DNA of 64,000 bases from Streptomyces sp. NBC_00443 (GCF_036014175.1 NZ_CP107917.1:4588001-4652000), one strand, 5' to 3'. Numbered from the stretch's first letter, positions 18,133 to 26,858 are shown. A program made the numbers and translations. The notes: generated by a model not told the origin, from the sequence alone.

Positions 18133-18515
18133 AGGGCACGCTCTCTCACGGGTCCCACGAACGTGTGATTGTGGGACGGGTCGGGATTCAAACCGGGCGG
18201 AGCCCGAATCAAGGGGACAAGGGAACTAATCGGAGTTCAGCCACGGTAGTCAGGGCGGTGGGTGCGGTTCAAGTTGTTGTCCCCAGGCTGTGGATAGTGT
18301 CTCCCTGTGACCTCTGGTTTGACCGGATGGCGTAGCCGCGCGTACCGTAACCAGGTCGAGTTGTCGATGGCTGCTGCCGCCTGCCTCCGATGGGCCAGAT
18401 CGCGTCAAGGTGATCGGTAAGCGGTGCACTCGGGCGTTAACGCGAGCTACTCGTGGGCGCACGGTGACAGCCAGGACGGCACCCGAAACCAACGATTTAC
18501 TTCTGGAGCCCCCGA
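18133..18515. other. Divergent dnaA / rpmH promoter region
   Basis: 383 bp between the divergent dnaA and rpmH starts. It holds two DnaA-box matches (listed separately) and no gene. Promoter hexamers cannot be assigned with confidence by eye. Confidence 0.6.
18277..18297. promoter_or_regulatory. Pair of facing DnaA boxes in the dnaA promoter region
   Basis: TTGTCCCCA (18277-18285) and TGTGGATAG (18289-18297), each one mismatch from consensus, in opposite orientation and 3 bases apart, about 150 bases upstream of dnaA. A DnaA-box pair in this promoter region is established in Streptomyces and fits autorepression. Confidence 0.7.
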
Positions 18516-18653
18516 GTGAGCAAGCGCACCTTCCAGCCGAACAACCGTCGTCGCGCCAAGACCCACGGCTTCCGTCTGCGGATGCGCACCCGTGCCGGTC
18601 GCGCGATTCTGGCGAACCGCCGCAGCAAGGGTCGCGCCAGCCTGTCCGCCTGA
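18516..18653 (+). CDS. rpmH: 50S ribosomal protein L34
   Basis: 45 residues from GTG 18516 with TGGAG upstream. MSKRTFQPNNRRRAK start, then HGFRLRMRTRAGRAI and a C-terminal ASLSA: a normal bacterial L34 of the large ribosomal subunit. It is divergent from dnaA and starts the rpmH-rnpA-yidD-yidC-jag run. Confidence 0.97.
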   Translation: MSKRTFQPNNRRRAKTHGFRLRMRTRAGRAILANRRSKGRASLSA

Positions 18654-18674
18654 TCCCGATCAGGTCATGACGTC

Positions 18675-19046
18675 GTGCTGCCTACCGAGCATCGGCTGAG
18701 GCGGCGCGAGGACTTCGCGACCGCGGTACGGCGAGGACGCCGGGCTGGACGCCCGACTCTCGTCGTCCACCTTCGTAGCGGTGCCACGGACCCGCACGCG
18801 CCTGGGGAGAGCGCTCCCCCGACGCGTGCGGGTTTCGTCGTGAGCAAGGCAGTGGGTGGGGCGGTCGTGCGGAACAAGGTGAAGCGCAGGCTTCGCCATC
18901 TGATGCGCGACCGAGTCGACCAGCTGCCCCCCGGTAGCCTGGTAGTCGTACGAGCGCTGCCCGGTGCGGGCGACGCCGACCATGCACAGCTGGCCCAAGA
19001 CCTGGACGCCGCTCTGCAGCGGCTGCTGGGAGGGGGCGCGCGATGA
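18675..19046 (+). CDS. rnpA: Ribonuclease P protein component
   Basis: 123 residues from GTG 18675, 21 bases after rpmH. The RNR signature is present (VVRNKVKRRLRHLMR near residue 65), which contacts the catalytic RNA of RNase P for tRNA 5' maturation. N-terminus LPTEHRLRRREDFATAVRRG is typical. Overlaps yidD by four bases (ATGA), implying coupled translation. Confidence 0.96.
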   Translation: MLPTEHRLRRREDFATAVRRGRRAGRPTLVVHLRSGATDPHAPGESAPPTRAGFVVSKAVGGAVVRNKVKRRLRHLMRDRVDQLPPGSLVVVRALPGAGDADHAQLAQDLDAALQRLLGGGAR

Positions 19047-19396
19047 AGTACCCACTGCTGGCTCTGATCAAGCTGTACCAGTGGACGATCAGTCCACTGC
19101 TCGGGCCGGTGTGCAAGTACTACCCGTCGTGCTCCCACTACGGCTACACCGCCATCGACCGGCACGGTGCGATCAAGGGCACCGCGCTCACTGCCTGGCG
19201 CATCCTGCGGTGCAACCCGTGGTCGCTGGGCGGTGTGGACCATGTCCCGCCGCGCAAGCGCCCGCGGTGGCACGAGCTGCTGCGCAACGCGTGGCGCGCA
19301 CGCAAGGGCGGGCCCTCCGCCGCCGAAACGGCCACCGAGGACAATGTTCCTTCGAGCCCGGCCGCAGAGACGCCGTCCCATGCCCAAGGAGCATGA
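19043..19396 (+). CDS. yidD: Membrane protein insertion efficiency factor YidD
   Basis: 117 residues. The conserved core is complete: LIKLYQWTISPLLGPVCKYYPSCSHYG, given here in parts as YQWTISPLLG, CKYYPSCSHYG and RCNPWSLGGVD, with the three conserved cysteines. A small amphipathic inner-membrane-associated protein that assists YidC insertion. The C-terminal about 40 residues are an unconserved extension. Overlaps rnpA and lies 3 bases ahead of yidC. Confidence 0.95.
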   Translation: MKYPLLALIKLYQWTISPLLGPVCKYYPSCSHYGYTAIDRHGAIKGTALTAWRILRCNPWSLGGVDHVPPRKRPRWHELLRNAWRARKGGPSAAETATEDNVPSSPAAETPSHAQGA

Positions 19397-19399
19397 TTA

Positions 19400-20671
19400 G
19401 TGGACACGATTGCCAGCTTCTTCAGCTTCATCACGACACCCGTTTCCTGGGTCATCGTCCAGTTCCACTCGGTGTACGGCGCCATCTTCGGCCCTGACAC
19501 CGGGTGGGCCTGGGGCTTGTCCATCGTGTCCCTGGTGATTCTGATCCGTATCTGCCTGATCCCGCTCTTTGTGAAGCAGATCAAGGCGACCCGGGCCATG
19601 CAGACGCTGCAGCCCGAGATGAAGAAGATCCAAGAGCGCTACAAGAACGACAAACAGCGCCAGTCCGAAGAGATGATGAAGCTGTACAAGGAGACGGGTA
19701 CCAACCCGCTCTCTTCGTGCCTTCCCATCCTGGCGCAGTCGCCGTTCTTCTTCGCCCTGTACCACGTGCTCAACAGCATCGCGAACAACGACACCATCGG
19801 TGTCATCAACGAGAGCCTGCTGCAGAGCGCGCAGAAGGCGCACATCTTCGGTGCTCCGCTGGCCGCGAAGTTCACCGACAGCAGTTCCGACGTCATGGAG
19901 CTCGACGCCTCGCTGACCACGGTCCGCATCGTCACCGCGGTGATGATCGTCCTGATGTCGGCGTCGCAGTTCTACACGCAGCGTCAGCTGATGACGAAGA
20001 ACGTCGACACCACGGTGAAGACGCCGTTCATGCAGCAGCAGAAGATGCTGATGTACATCTTCCCGGTCATGTTCGCCGTCTTCGGCATCAACTTCCCGGT
20101 CGGTGTCCTCGTCTACTGGCTGACCACCAACGTGTGGACCATGGGCCAGCAGATGTACGTCATCCGCAACAACCCGACCCCGGGTTCCAAGGCGCAGGCC
20201 GCGTACCTGGAGCGTCTGACCAAGCACGTCACGGATCACGGGAAGACCCGTGGTCGCGGTGAGCGCGCCATCGTCAAGGCCATCGTCGCCAAGGGCCGCG
20301 ACCGTAACGAGTATGAGCGCAAGTTCATCAACGGCCTGAGCAAGGCGGGTCTCGCGGCGCAGGCCGACGGAAACGTGCTGAAGGGCGAGGGCGCTGTCGC
20401 CACAGTGACCGAGGACGGTACGCCGACCACCGGTGCGGCCCCCAAGAGGCAGCAGCCGAAGCGGCAGAGCAAGTCCCAGCGTCAGCACGGCCCCAAGCAG
20501 GCCGGTGAGCCGACGACGTCCCTGGAGAAGTCCGACGAGCCCGAGGACGAAAAGCCAGGTGCTGCCAAGAAGACCGCGCAGAAGTCCGGCAGCGGTGGCA
20601 GCCGCAGCAAGGCCCAGTCCGGGCAGCGCAAGGGCGGTCCGCAGCGCCCCAAGTCCCCGACCAAGAAGTAA
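19400..20671 (+). CDS. yidC: Membrane protein insertase YidC/Oxa1
   Basis: 423 residues from GTG. Hydrophobic helices start near residue 10 (FFSFITTPVSWVIVQF) and recur near 33-55 (WGLSIVSLVILIRICLIPL), 105-125, 180-200 and 215-240; the cytoplasmic coiled segment QPEMKKIQERYKNDKQRQ follows the second. From about residue 275 the tail is long, Lys/Gln/Ser-rich and basic, able to bind ribosomes. It inserts membrane proteins with or without SecYEG. No lipoprotein cysteine at the N-terminus, as in other actinobacteria. Confidence 0.96.
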   Translation: MDTIASFFSFITTPVSWVIVQFHSVYGAIFGPDTGWAWGLSIVSLVILIRICLIPLFVKQIKATRAMQTLQPEMKKIQERYKNDKQRQSEEMMKLYKETGTNPLSSCLPILAQSPFFFALYHVLNSIANNDTIGVINESLLQSAQKAHIFGAPLAAKFTDSSSDVMELDASLTTVRIVTAVMIVLMSASQFYTQRQLMTKNVDTTVKTPFMQQQKMLMYIFPVMFAVFGINFPVGVLVYWLTTNVWTMGQQMYVIRNNPTPGSKAQAAYLERLTKHVTDHGKTRGRGERAIVKAIVAKGRDRNEYERKFINGLSKAGLAAQADGNVLKGEGAVATVTEDGTPTTGAAPKRQQPKRQSKSQRQHGPKQAGEPTTSLEKSDEPEDEKPGAAKKTAQKSGSGGSRSKAQSGQRKGGPQRPKSPTKK

Positions 20672-20686
20672 GAAGGAGCCCATCCC

Positions 20687-21199
20687 GTGACGGAAGGCAC
20701 CACCTCCGCCGCTGTCGAAGGTGCAGACACCCTGTCCCACCTGGAGCAGGAGGGCGAGATCGCGGCGGACTACCTTGAGGGTCTGCTCGACATCGCCGAT
20801 CTCGACGGCGACATCGACATGGACGTCGAGGCCGACCGCGCCGCTGTCTCGATCATCAGCGACGCGGGCGGCCGAGACCTGCAGAAGCTGGTAGGGCGTG
20901 ACGGCGAGGTGCTGGAGGCACTGCAGGAGCTCACGCGCCTGGCCGTGCACCGGGAGACCGGGGATCGCAGCCGGCTGATGCTGGACATCGCGGGTTACCG
21001 GGCCAAGAAGCGTGCCGAGCTCTCCGAGCTGGGTGCCAAGGCCGCCGCTGAGGTCAGGAGCACGGGCGAGCCCGTGAAGCTGAAGCCGATGTCGCCGTTC
21101 GAGCGCAAGGTCGTGCACGACGCGGTCAAGTCCGCGGGCCTGCGCAGTGAGTCCGAGGGCGAGGAACCGCAGCGGTTCGTCGTTGTGCTTCCTGCCTGA
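20687..21199 (+). CDS. jag: KH/R3H RNA-binding protein Jag (KhpB)
   Basis: 170 residues from GTG with AGAAGGAG upstream. Acidic N-terminus, then a KH domain with the GxxG loop VGRDGEVLEALQ (about residue 66) and an R3H domain (PFERKVVHDAVK) near the C-terminus. Single-strand RNA-binding protein conserved next to yidC; in other Gram-positives it pairs with KhpA and affects cell elongation. 15 bases after yidC, so in the same operon. Confidence 0.94.
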   Translation: MTEGTTSAAVEGADTLSHLEQEGEIAADYLEGLLDIADLDGDIDMDVEADRAAVSIISDAGGRDLQKLVGRDGEVLEALQELTRLAVHRETGDRSRLMLDIAGYRAKKRAELSELGAKAAAEVRSTGEPVKLKPMSPFERKVVHDAVKSAGLRSESEGEEPQRFVVVLPA

Positions 21200-21218
21200 T
21201 CGGTCCTCTACGTTCCCC

Positions 21219-21246
21219 CGGCCCCGTCTGTGCGCAGGCGGGGCCG
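21219..21246 (+). terminator. Terminator after jag
   Basis: CGGCCCCG-T-CTG pairs with CAG-G-CGGGGCCG (21219-21230 with 21235-21246), ending the rpmH-to-jag transcript before rsmG. Confidence 0.6.
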
Positions 21247-21325
21247 AACTTTGTCAGCCTGAATAGTTCTGGTGGTTCTGGTGCCGGCGCTCGATGCGTC
21301 GGCGCGAACGGAAGGACGGTCCCCC

Positions 21326-22042
21326 GTGACGGAGGCAGCGGAGCTTCCCCCTGTGCCCGAGCAGGCTCGTGAGGTGTTCGGCGATCGCTACGGTGATGCG
21401 GTCCGCTACGCCGAACTGCTCGCCGAGGCGGGTGTGCAGCGCGGGTTGATCGGCCCGAGAGAGGTGCCCCGTCTGTGGGAGCGGCACCTGCTGAACTGCG
21501 CGGTGCTCTCCGAGGTCGTCCCGGAGGGCGTGATGGTGTGCGACGTCGGCTCGGGCGCGGGCCTGCCGGGCATCCCTCTGGCGCTGGTCAGGGAGGACCT
21601 GAAGATCACGTTGCTGGAACCGTTGCTGCGGCGGACGAACTTCCTGACGGAGGTCGTGGAGCTGCTGGGACTCGACCATGTGACGGTCGTCCGTGGCCGT
21701 GCCGAGGAGGTCATGGGGAGTCTGCCGCCGGTGCATGTCGTGACCGCGCGTGCGGTGGCACCGCTGGACCGACTGGCTACCTGGGGCATTCCGCTGCTGC
21801 GGCCGTACGGTGAGATGCTCGCACTCAAGGGCGACACCGCCGAGGAGGAGCTCAAGAGCGCCGCGACCGCCCTGAGCAAGCTCGGCGCTGTGGAGACGTC
21901 GATCCTGCATGTCGGTGAGGGCGTCGTGGATCCCATGTCGACGGTCGTCCGGGTGGAGGTCGGGGAGAGCCCGGGCGGTGTGCGCTTCGCTGCCAAGCGA
22001 GCGAAGGCAGCCAGGACGGGACGCGCTCGCCGGCGCCGCTGA
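21326..22042 (+). CDS. rsmG: 16S rRNA (guanine-N7) methyltransferase RsmG
   Basis: 238 residues from GTG 21326 (GGAAGGA upstream); this matches the family start VTEAAELPPVPEQA. SAM-binding motif VGSGAGLPGIPLA near residue 75; other RsmG signatures are ERHLLNCAVL and LLEPLLRRTNFL. Methylates the 530 loop of 16S rRNA; loss of function gives low-level streptomycin resistance and raised antibiotic production in Streptomyces. It precedes parA with a 343-base gap. Confidence 0.96.
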   Translation: MTEAAELPPVPEQAREVFGDRYGDAVRYAELLAEAGVQRGLIGPREVPRLWERHLLNCAVLSEVVPEGVMVCDVGSGAGLPGIPLALVREDLKITLLEPLLRRTNFLTEVVELLGLDHVTVVRGRAEEVMGSLPPVHVVTARAVAPLDRLATWGIPLLRPYGEMLALKGDTAEEELKSAATALSKLGAVETSILHVGEGVVDPMSTVVRVEVGESPGGVRFAAKRAKAARTGRARRRR

Positions 22043-22385
22043 TCCGTCCTGACGACGAGACGTACTCCACACAAGCTGGCAAACCTATCCATGCCGGAGT
22101 GTCGCGACAGTTCGGCCTCGGCAGCTGTGCATCGTGTTTCACGTGAAACGTCGCTCACTGCTTCACGGCATCATCAGCCGCAGCCGCGCTGCCGAACCTC
22201 GAGACAGAAAGCCTCTCGGCTCTCTCGGAGAAGGTGATTCCGACGACACTCCGTCCCCCCTGGGGGGCACGGAGTTGTCCACAGAGGTGGATTTCTCCAC
22301 AGAACACCAGGCCTCACTGGTTCACGACCCCGAAGACATGGGAGGCTCTGTTCATTGCGAGCCTGAAGTCGAGGAGAGTGAATCC
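22043..22385. promoter_or_regulatory. parA promoter region with an exact parS site
   Basis: 343 bases between rsmG and the best parA start. It holds parS at 22136-22149. The region is open in the parA frame from GTG 22134, but the encoded residues look unstructured, so I treat most of it as leader. Confidence 0.5.
22136..22149. promoter_or_regulatory. parS site
   Basis: Exact GTTTCACGTGAAAC, the ParB-binding palindrome, in the leader upstream of parA. ParB bound here could also act on parAB transcription. Confidence 0.9.
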
Positions 22386-23411
22386 GTGCGGTCCGACGCC
22401 AACATCGCGGGACCGATGACCGATCCGGTCCCCGGTCCCCGTACCGAGTCGATGGGGGACGATGTTTCACGTGAAACACCGCCCCCGATGGACGACACTC
22501 CCATCGGTCGTGCTGCCCAACTGGCGGTGGAGGCTCTAGGTCGCGCCGGCGAGGGCCTGCCACGGCCCGAGCAGACCCGCGTCATGGTGGTCGCCAACCA
22601 GAAGGGGGGCGTGGGCAAGACGACGACGACCGTCAATCTTGCCGCGTCGCTGGCTCTGCATGGCAGCCGTGTGCTGGTCATCGATCTCGACCCGCAGGGC
22701 AACGCGTCCACGGCACTGGGGATCGACCATCACGCCGAAGTTCCCTCGATCTATGACGTGTTGGTCGAGAGTAAGCCGTTGTCGGAGGTCGTCCAGCCGG
22801 TCCCTGATGTCGAGGGTCTCTTCTGCGCGCCGGCCACGATCGATCTCGCAGGTGCGGAGATCGAGCTGGTGTCCCTGGTGGCACGCGAAAGCCGACTGCA
22901 GCGGGCAATCCAGGCCTACGAGCAGCCGCTGGACTACATCCTCATCGACTGCCCACCCTCGCTCGGCCTGTTGACGGTCAACGCGCTGGTGGCCGGGCAG
23001 GAGGTCCTGATCCCGATCCAGTGCGAGTACTACGCGCTGGAGGGCCTCGGTCAGCTGTTGCGCAACGTCGACCTGGTGCGGGGGCACCTCAACCCCGCTC
23101 TGCATGTCTCGACGATCCTGCTCACCATGTACGACGGCCGGACGCGCCTTGCGTCCCAGGTTGCGGACGAGGTGCGCAGCCACTTCGGCGACGAGGTGCT
23201 GCGGACGAGCATTCCCCGCTCGGTCCGTATCTCCGAGGCGCCGAGCTACGGACAGACCGTGCTGACCTACGATCCAGGATCGAGCGGTGCCCTGTCCTAC
23301 CTTGAGGCGGCACGAGAAATCGCGCTGAAGGGTGTCGGCGTCAGTTACGACCCGACGAACGCCCACTTCGGCGCCCAGAACAACCCGAGCATGGTGGAGG
23401 GCATCCAGTGA
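22386..23411 (+). CDS. parA: Chromosome partition ATPase ParA
   Basis: 341 residues from GTG 22386, chosen because GAGGAGAG lies 7 bases upstream; ATG 22338, GTG 22134 and ATG 22488 are in-frame alternatives. Deviant Walker A NQKGGVGKTTTTVN, Walker A' DLDPQGNAS and Walker B DYILIDCPPSLGLL mark a ParA/Soj P-loop ATPase. It forms dynamic structures on the nucleoid and moves ParB-parS complexes; in Streptomyces it acts in aerial hyphae during sporulation. Stop overlaps the parB start by 4 bases. One parS site lies inside the coding region. Confidence 0.96.
   Translation: MRSDANIAGPMTDPVPGPRTESMGDDVSRETPPPMDDTPIGRAAQLAVEALGRAGEGLPRPEQTRVMVVANQKGGVGKTTTTVNLAASLALHGSRVLVIDLDPQGNASTALGIDHHAEVPSIYDVLVESKPLSEVVQPVPDVEGLFCAPATIDLAGAEIELVSLVARESRLQRAIQAYEQPLDYILIDCPPSLGLLTVNALVAGQEVLIPIQCEYYALEGLGQLLRNVDLVRGHLNPALHVSTILLTMYDGRTRLASQVADEVRSHFGDEVLRTSIPRSVRISEAPSYGQTVLTYDPGSSGALSYLEAAREIALKGVGVSYDPTNAHFGAQNNPSMVEGIQ
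22464..22477. promoter_or_regulatory. parS site inside parA
   Basis: Exact GTTTCACGTGAAAC within the N-terminal coding part of parA, where it is read as VSRET. Confidence 0.9.
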
Positions 23412-24505
23412 GCGAGCGACGGAGGGGGTTGGGTCGTGGTCTCGGCGCACTGATCCCTGCTGCACCGACGGAGAAGACGGTGCCCCCGGCTGCGATGGGG
23501 GGCGCTACGTCCACGTCCCCGGCCGCTGTCCCGGTACTGAGTGACCGTGGCGTGGCTGCGGCGAAGGTGGCCACGCTGCCGCCTGTTTCACATGAAACCG
23601 AGGAGCCTTCGCTCAACGGTGCCGTGGAGACGCCCGCCTCTCCCATGGGCGCCCACTTCGCGGAGATCCCCCTCGACGAGATCACGCCGAACCCGCGGCA
23701 GCCACGTGAGGTCTTCGACGAGGACGCTCTGCAGGAGCTGGTCACCTCCATCCAGGAGGTCGGCCTCCTCCAGCCGATCGTCGTACGGCAGATCGGCCCC
23801 GCACGGTACGAGCTCATCATGGGTGAGCGTCGCTGGCGGGCCTGCCGTGAGGCCGGCCTGGAGGCGATCCCGGCGATCGTGCGGGCGACGGACGACGAGA
23901 AGCTCCTCCTGGACGCCCTCCTGGAGAACCTGCACCGCGCTCAGCTGAACCCGATCGAAGAGGCGGCCGCCTACGATCAGCTGCTGAAGGACTTCAACTG
24001 CACGCACGACCAGCTGGCGGACCGCATCGGCCGTTCCCGCCCGCAGGTCTCCAACACCCTGCGTCTGCTGAAGCTCTCGCCCAAGGTCCAGAACCGGGTG
24101 GCCGCCGGTGTGCTCTCCGCCGGTCATGCGCGAGCGCTTCTCTCCGTGGATGACTCCGAGGAGCAGGAACGGCTCGCCTACCGGGTGGTCGCTGAAGGGC
24201 TCTCGGTCCGGTCTGTCGAAGAGATCGTGACCTTGATGGGCTCTCGCCCGCAGAAGGCCCAGCGCTCCAGAGGGCCGCGGGCCGGCTCCGTACCCTCCCC
24301 GGCGCTGTCCGACCTCGCTACCCGGCTCTCGGACCGCTTCGAGACCCGGGTGAAGGTCGAGCTGGGCCAGAAGAAGGGCAAGATCACCGTCGAGTTCGCC
24401 TCTCCGGAGGACCTCGAGCGGATCCTCAGCACGTTTGCTCCGGGCGAGAAGCTCGCCCTCCAGAAGAGCCTTCTGGAGAGTGACGCGGGGGAGGACGAGG
24501 CCTGA
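23408..24505 (+). CDS. parB: Chromosome partition protein ParB
   Basis: 365 residues. After a linker rich in Ala/Pro, the CTPase/NTD begins at about residue 85 (ITPNPRQPREVFDE) with GERRWRACREAGL; the parS-recognising HTH follows (LADRIGRSRPQVSNTLRLLKL), then a C-terminal dimerisation domain (KVELGQKKGKITVEF). CTP-dependent clamp that loads at parS and spreads. Translated in overlap with parA. A one-mismatch parS lies in its own coding region at 23585-23598. Confidence 0.97.
   Translation: MSERRRGLGRGLGALIPAAPTEKTVPPAAMGGATSTSPAAVPVLSDRGVAAAKVATLPPVSHETEEPSLNGAVETPASPMGAHFAEIPLDEITPNPRQPREVFDEDALQELVTSIQEVGLLQPIVVRQIGPARYELIMGERRWRACREAGLEAIPAIVRATDDEKLLLDALLENLHRAQLNPIEEAAAYDQLLKDFNCTHDQLADRIGRSRPQVSNTLRLLKLSPKVQNRVAAGVLSAGHARALLSVDDSEEQERLAYRVVAEGLSVRSVEEIVTLMGSRPQKAQRSRGPRAGSVPSPALSDLATRLSDRFETRVKVELGQKKGKITVEFASPEDLERILSTFAPGEKLALQKSLLESDAGEDEA
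23585..23598. promoter_or_regulatory. Degenerate parS inside parB
   Basis: GTTTCACATGAAAC, one mismatch from the consensus, in the linker-coding part of parB. Confidence 0.5.
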
Positions 24506-24541
24506 GGCCCGGTCGGCCGGGCTTCCTTCCCAGTCTGTCCC

Positions 24542-24580
24542 TGCGGGCCGTGTCCGGTGTGTACCCGAACACGGCCCGCA
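24542..24580 (+). terminator. parAB terminator
   Basis: TGCGGGCCGTGT (24542-24553) pairs perfectly with 24569-24580; 36 bases after the parB stop. Confidence 0.65.
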
Positions 24581-24679
24581 CTTTGCTTTCTGGCGGTATC
24601 GATGGAATCGCATCGTGGATACGATGCGTTCGGGTATGGCGCATCCACCTGGCAGACCTCTAAGGGGAGGGCGGGGTCC

Positions 24680-24937
24680 ATGCGAATGGGGAGCCGCACC
24701 GGATTGGTGAGCGCGGGTCTTGGGCTGGGCGCGGTCGGCGGATTCGTCGGCAGCCTGCTCAGAGAACGGAGCGCCCTGACAGCCGCTCGCGATGCCGCGG
24801 GCGAAGGAAGCGAGGAACAGCCTTCATGGGGCGACGGCTCGTACCGCTCACGCTGGACAACCTTCCGGACCTTCCCAAGCGCTGCCGCGCGTGTGTCTTC
24901 TGGGAGTTGGACCCGGTCAGCGGTGAAGCCGCGGTAA
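24680..24937 (+). CDS. Small hypothetical protein, possible single membrane helix (doubtful)
   Basis: 85 residues from ATG 24680 after a GGGGAGGG stretch. Residues about 9-26 (LVSAGLGLGAVGGFVGSL) could span the membrane. The second half overlaps the GNAT gene in another frame for 112 bases and looks non-coding, so the gene may be spurious or its true end uncertain. Included because the first 45 codons read as protein. Confidence 0.35.
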   Translation: MRMGSRTGLVSAGLGLGAVGGFVGSLLRERSALTAARDAAGEGSEEQPSWGDGSYRSRWTTFRTFPSAAARVSSGSWTRSAVKPR

Positions 24938-25443
24938 GAGCCGGCACTGCGGCCCTGGAGAAGGAAGCCTGGATCTCCGCCGTCCTGCTGGACTGGGGCT
25001 CCTGCGGTCGGGTCGTCTACGTCGACGATGTGCCGGTGGGCTTCGTGCTCTATGCGCCTCCGGCTTACGTTCCGCGCTCGACTGCGTTCCCCACGAGTCC
25101 TGTGTCGCCGGATGCCGTGCAGCTGATGACGGCGTTCATCATGCCCGGGTACCAGGGACAGGGACTGGGGCGGGTGATGGTCCAGACGGTCGCCAAGGAT
25201 CTGCTGCGGCGGGGCTTCAAGGCCATTGAGGCCTTCGGCGACGCGCGTTGGAAAGAGCCCGCGTGTGTGCTGCCCGCAGATCATCTCCTGGCTGTGGGCT
25301 TCAAGACCGTTCGCCCTCACCCCACTTCTCCGCGCCTGCGGCTGGAACTGCGCACGACGCTGTCCTGGAAGGAAGACGTGGAGATGGCGATCGACCGGCT
25401 GCTGGGGGCCGTGCAGAAGGAGCCCGCGCTGCGGCCTCTCTGA
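24826..25443 (+). CDS. GNAT-family N-acetyltransferase
   Basis: 205 residues. Acetyl-CoA binding motif A is YQGQGLGRVMVQTV near residue 110; VGFVLYAPPAYVPRS and GVGFKTVRPHP-like segments flank it. The N-terminal CRACVFWELDP is a conserved feature of this actinobacterial subgroup located next to parB. Substrate unknown. Ends 24 bases before a strong terminator shared with trxA. Confidence 0.88.
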   Translation: MGRRLVPLTLDNLPDLPKRCRACVFWELDPVSGEAAVRAGTAALEKEAWISAVLLDWGSCGRVVYVDDVPVGFVLYAPPAYVPRSTAFPTSPVSPDAVQLMTAFIMPGYQGQGLGRVMVQTVAKDLLRRGFKAIEAFGDARWKEPACVLPADHLLAVGFKTVRPHPTSPRLRLELRTTLSWKEDVEMAIDRLLGAVQKEPALRPL

Positions 25444-25467
25444 CCGGTGCTCTGGGGCCCTCTAAAG

Positions 25468-25501
25468 CGAATGGGCCAACCCGTGAGGGTTGGCCCATTC
25501 G
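25468..25501. terminator. Bidirectional terminator between GNAT gene and trxA
   Basis: Perfect 15-bp stem (25468-25482 with 25487-25501) and a GTGA loop between converging genes; a parS site begins at the next base but one. Confidence 0.8.
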
Positions 25502-25502
25502 T

Positions 25503-25516
25503 GTTTCACGTGAAAC
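25503..25516. promoter_or_regulatory. parS site
   Basis: Exact GTTTCACGTGAAAC between the terminator hairpin and the trxA stop codon. Confidence 0.9.
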
Positions 25517-25517
25517 A

Positions 25518-25850
25518 TCACTCGGCGATGAAGTCCTCGAGGTCGCGGACGATCGCGGCCTTCGGCTTCGCGCCGACGATGGTCTTGGCGACCTCGCCGT
25601 TGTGGTAGACGTTCAGCGTCGGGATGGACATGACGCCGTACTTGGCGGCCGTACCCGGGTTCTCGTCGATGTTGAGCTTGACGATCTCGATCTTGTCACC
25701 GTACTCGGCGGCGATGGCCTCGAGGGAGGGCGCGATCTGGCGGCACGGACCGCACCAGGCGGCCCAGAAGTCCACCAGGACGGGCTTGTCGCTCTTGAGG
25801 ACGTCCTGCTCGAAGGAGTCGTCGGTCACGTTCTTCAGGGTGCCGGCCAC
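25518..25850 (-). CDS. trxA: Thioredoxin
   Basis: 110 residues. Active-site WCGPC at residues 32-36 (C33, C36) and the cis-proline loop SIPTLNVY are in place; normal thioredoxin length. Reduces disulfides in the cytoplasm with electrons from the reductase encoded just upstream (39-base gap), with which it is co-transcribed from a SigR-type promoter. Confidence 0.97.
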   Translation of the reverse strand: MAGTLKNVTDDSFEQDVLKSDKPVLVDFWAAWCGPCRQIAPSLEAIAAEYGDKIEIVKLNIDENPGTAAKYGVMSIPTLNVYHNGEVAKTIVGAKPKAAIVRDLEDFIAE

Positions 25851-25889
25851 GGCGGGCTCCTTAACTGTGGTGCGTGGGGTGGGTGGGGG

Positions 25890-26858
25890 TCAGACAGCGG
25901 TCTTCTCGGGCTCGGCCTGCTCCTCGTCCGCGAGGGCGGCGAGGAAGCGCTCGGCGTCCAGGGCGGCGGAGCAGCCGGTACCGGCCGCGGTGATCGCCTG
26001 GCGGTAGGTGTGGTCGACCACGTCGCCGGCGCCGAAGACACCGGTCAGGTTGGTCCGGGTGGAGGGGGCTTCGACCTTGAGGTAGCCCTCCTCGTCCAGC
26101 TCCAGCTGGCCCTTGAACAGCTCGGTGCGCGGGTCATGGCCGATCGCGATGAACAGGCCGGTGACGGCCAGGTCCGAGAGCTCGCCGGTCTTGAGGTTGC
26201 GCAGCTTCAGGCCGGACAGCTTCTGCTCGCCCTGAACCTCGGCCACTTCGCTGTCCCAGACGAACTTGATCTTCGGGTCGGCGAAAGCACGGTCCTGCAT
26301 GGCCTTCGAGGCGCGCAGGGTGTCGCGACGGTGGACGATCGTCACGGACTTGGCGAAGCGGGAGAGGAAGGTTGCTTCCTCCATCGCGGTGTCGCCGCCG
26401 CCGATCACGGCGATGTCCTGGTCCCTGAAGAAGAAGCCGTCGCACGTCGCGCACCAGGAGACGCCGCGGCCGGAGAGGGCGTCCTCGTTCGGCAGACCGA
26501 GCTTGCGGTGCTGCGAGCCGGTGGTCACGATGACGGCCTTCGCCCGGTGGACGGTGCCCGCGGTGTCGGTGACGGTCTTGATCTCACCGCTCAGGTCGAC
26601 GTTGACGACGTCGTCCGGAACGAGCTCGGCTCCGAAGCGCTCTGCCTGGCCGCGCATGTTGTCCATGAGCTCGGGGCCCATGATGCCGTCCTGGAAGCCC
26701 GGGAAGTTCTCGACCTCGGTCGTGTTCATGAGCGCACCGCCTGCGGTGACGGCTCCCTCGAACACGAGCGGCTTCAGCGACGCGCGCGCGGTGTAGAGCG
26801 CCGCCGTGTAACCGGCGGGCCCGGAGCCGATGATGATCACGTTACGGACATCGCTCAC
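25890..26858 (-). CDS. trxB: Thioredoxin reductase
   Basis: 322 residues. FAD-binding GSGPAGYTAA at residues 11-20, redox-active CATC at 136-139, NADPH-binding GGGDTAMEEA near 155 and the C-terminal GVFGAGDVVD flavin motif are all present. Transfers electrons from NADPH to thioredoxin. In Streptomyces trxBA is a classic target of the SigR oxidative-stress sigma factor, and the matching promoter is seen at 26930-26955. Confidence 0.97.
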   Translation of the reverse strand: MSDVRNVIIIGSGPAGYTAALYTARASLKPLVFEGAVTAGGALMNTTEVENFPGFQDGIMGPELMDNMRGQAERFGAELVPDDVVNVDLSGEIKTVTDTAGTVHRAKAVIVTTGSQHRKLGLPNEDALSGRGVSWCATCDGFFFRDQDIAVIGGGDTAMEEATFLSRFAKSVTIVHRRDTLRASKAMQDRAFADPKIKFVWDSEVAEVQGEQKLSGLKLRNLKTGELSDLAVTGLFIAIGHDPRTELFKGQLELDEEGYLKVEAPSTRTNLTGVFGAGDVVDHTYRQAITAAGTGCSAALDAERFLAALADEEQAEPEKTAV

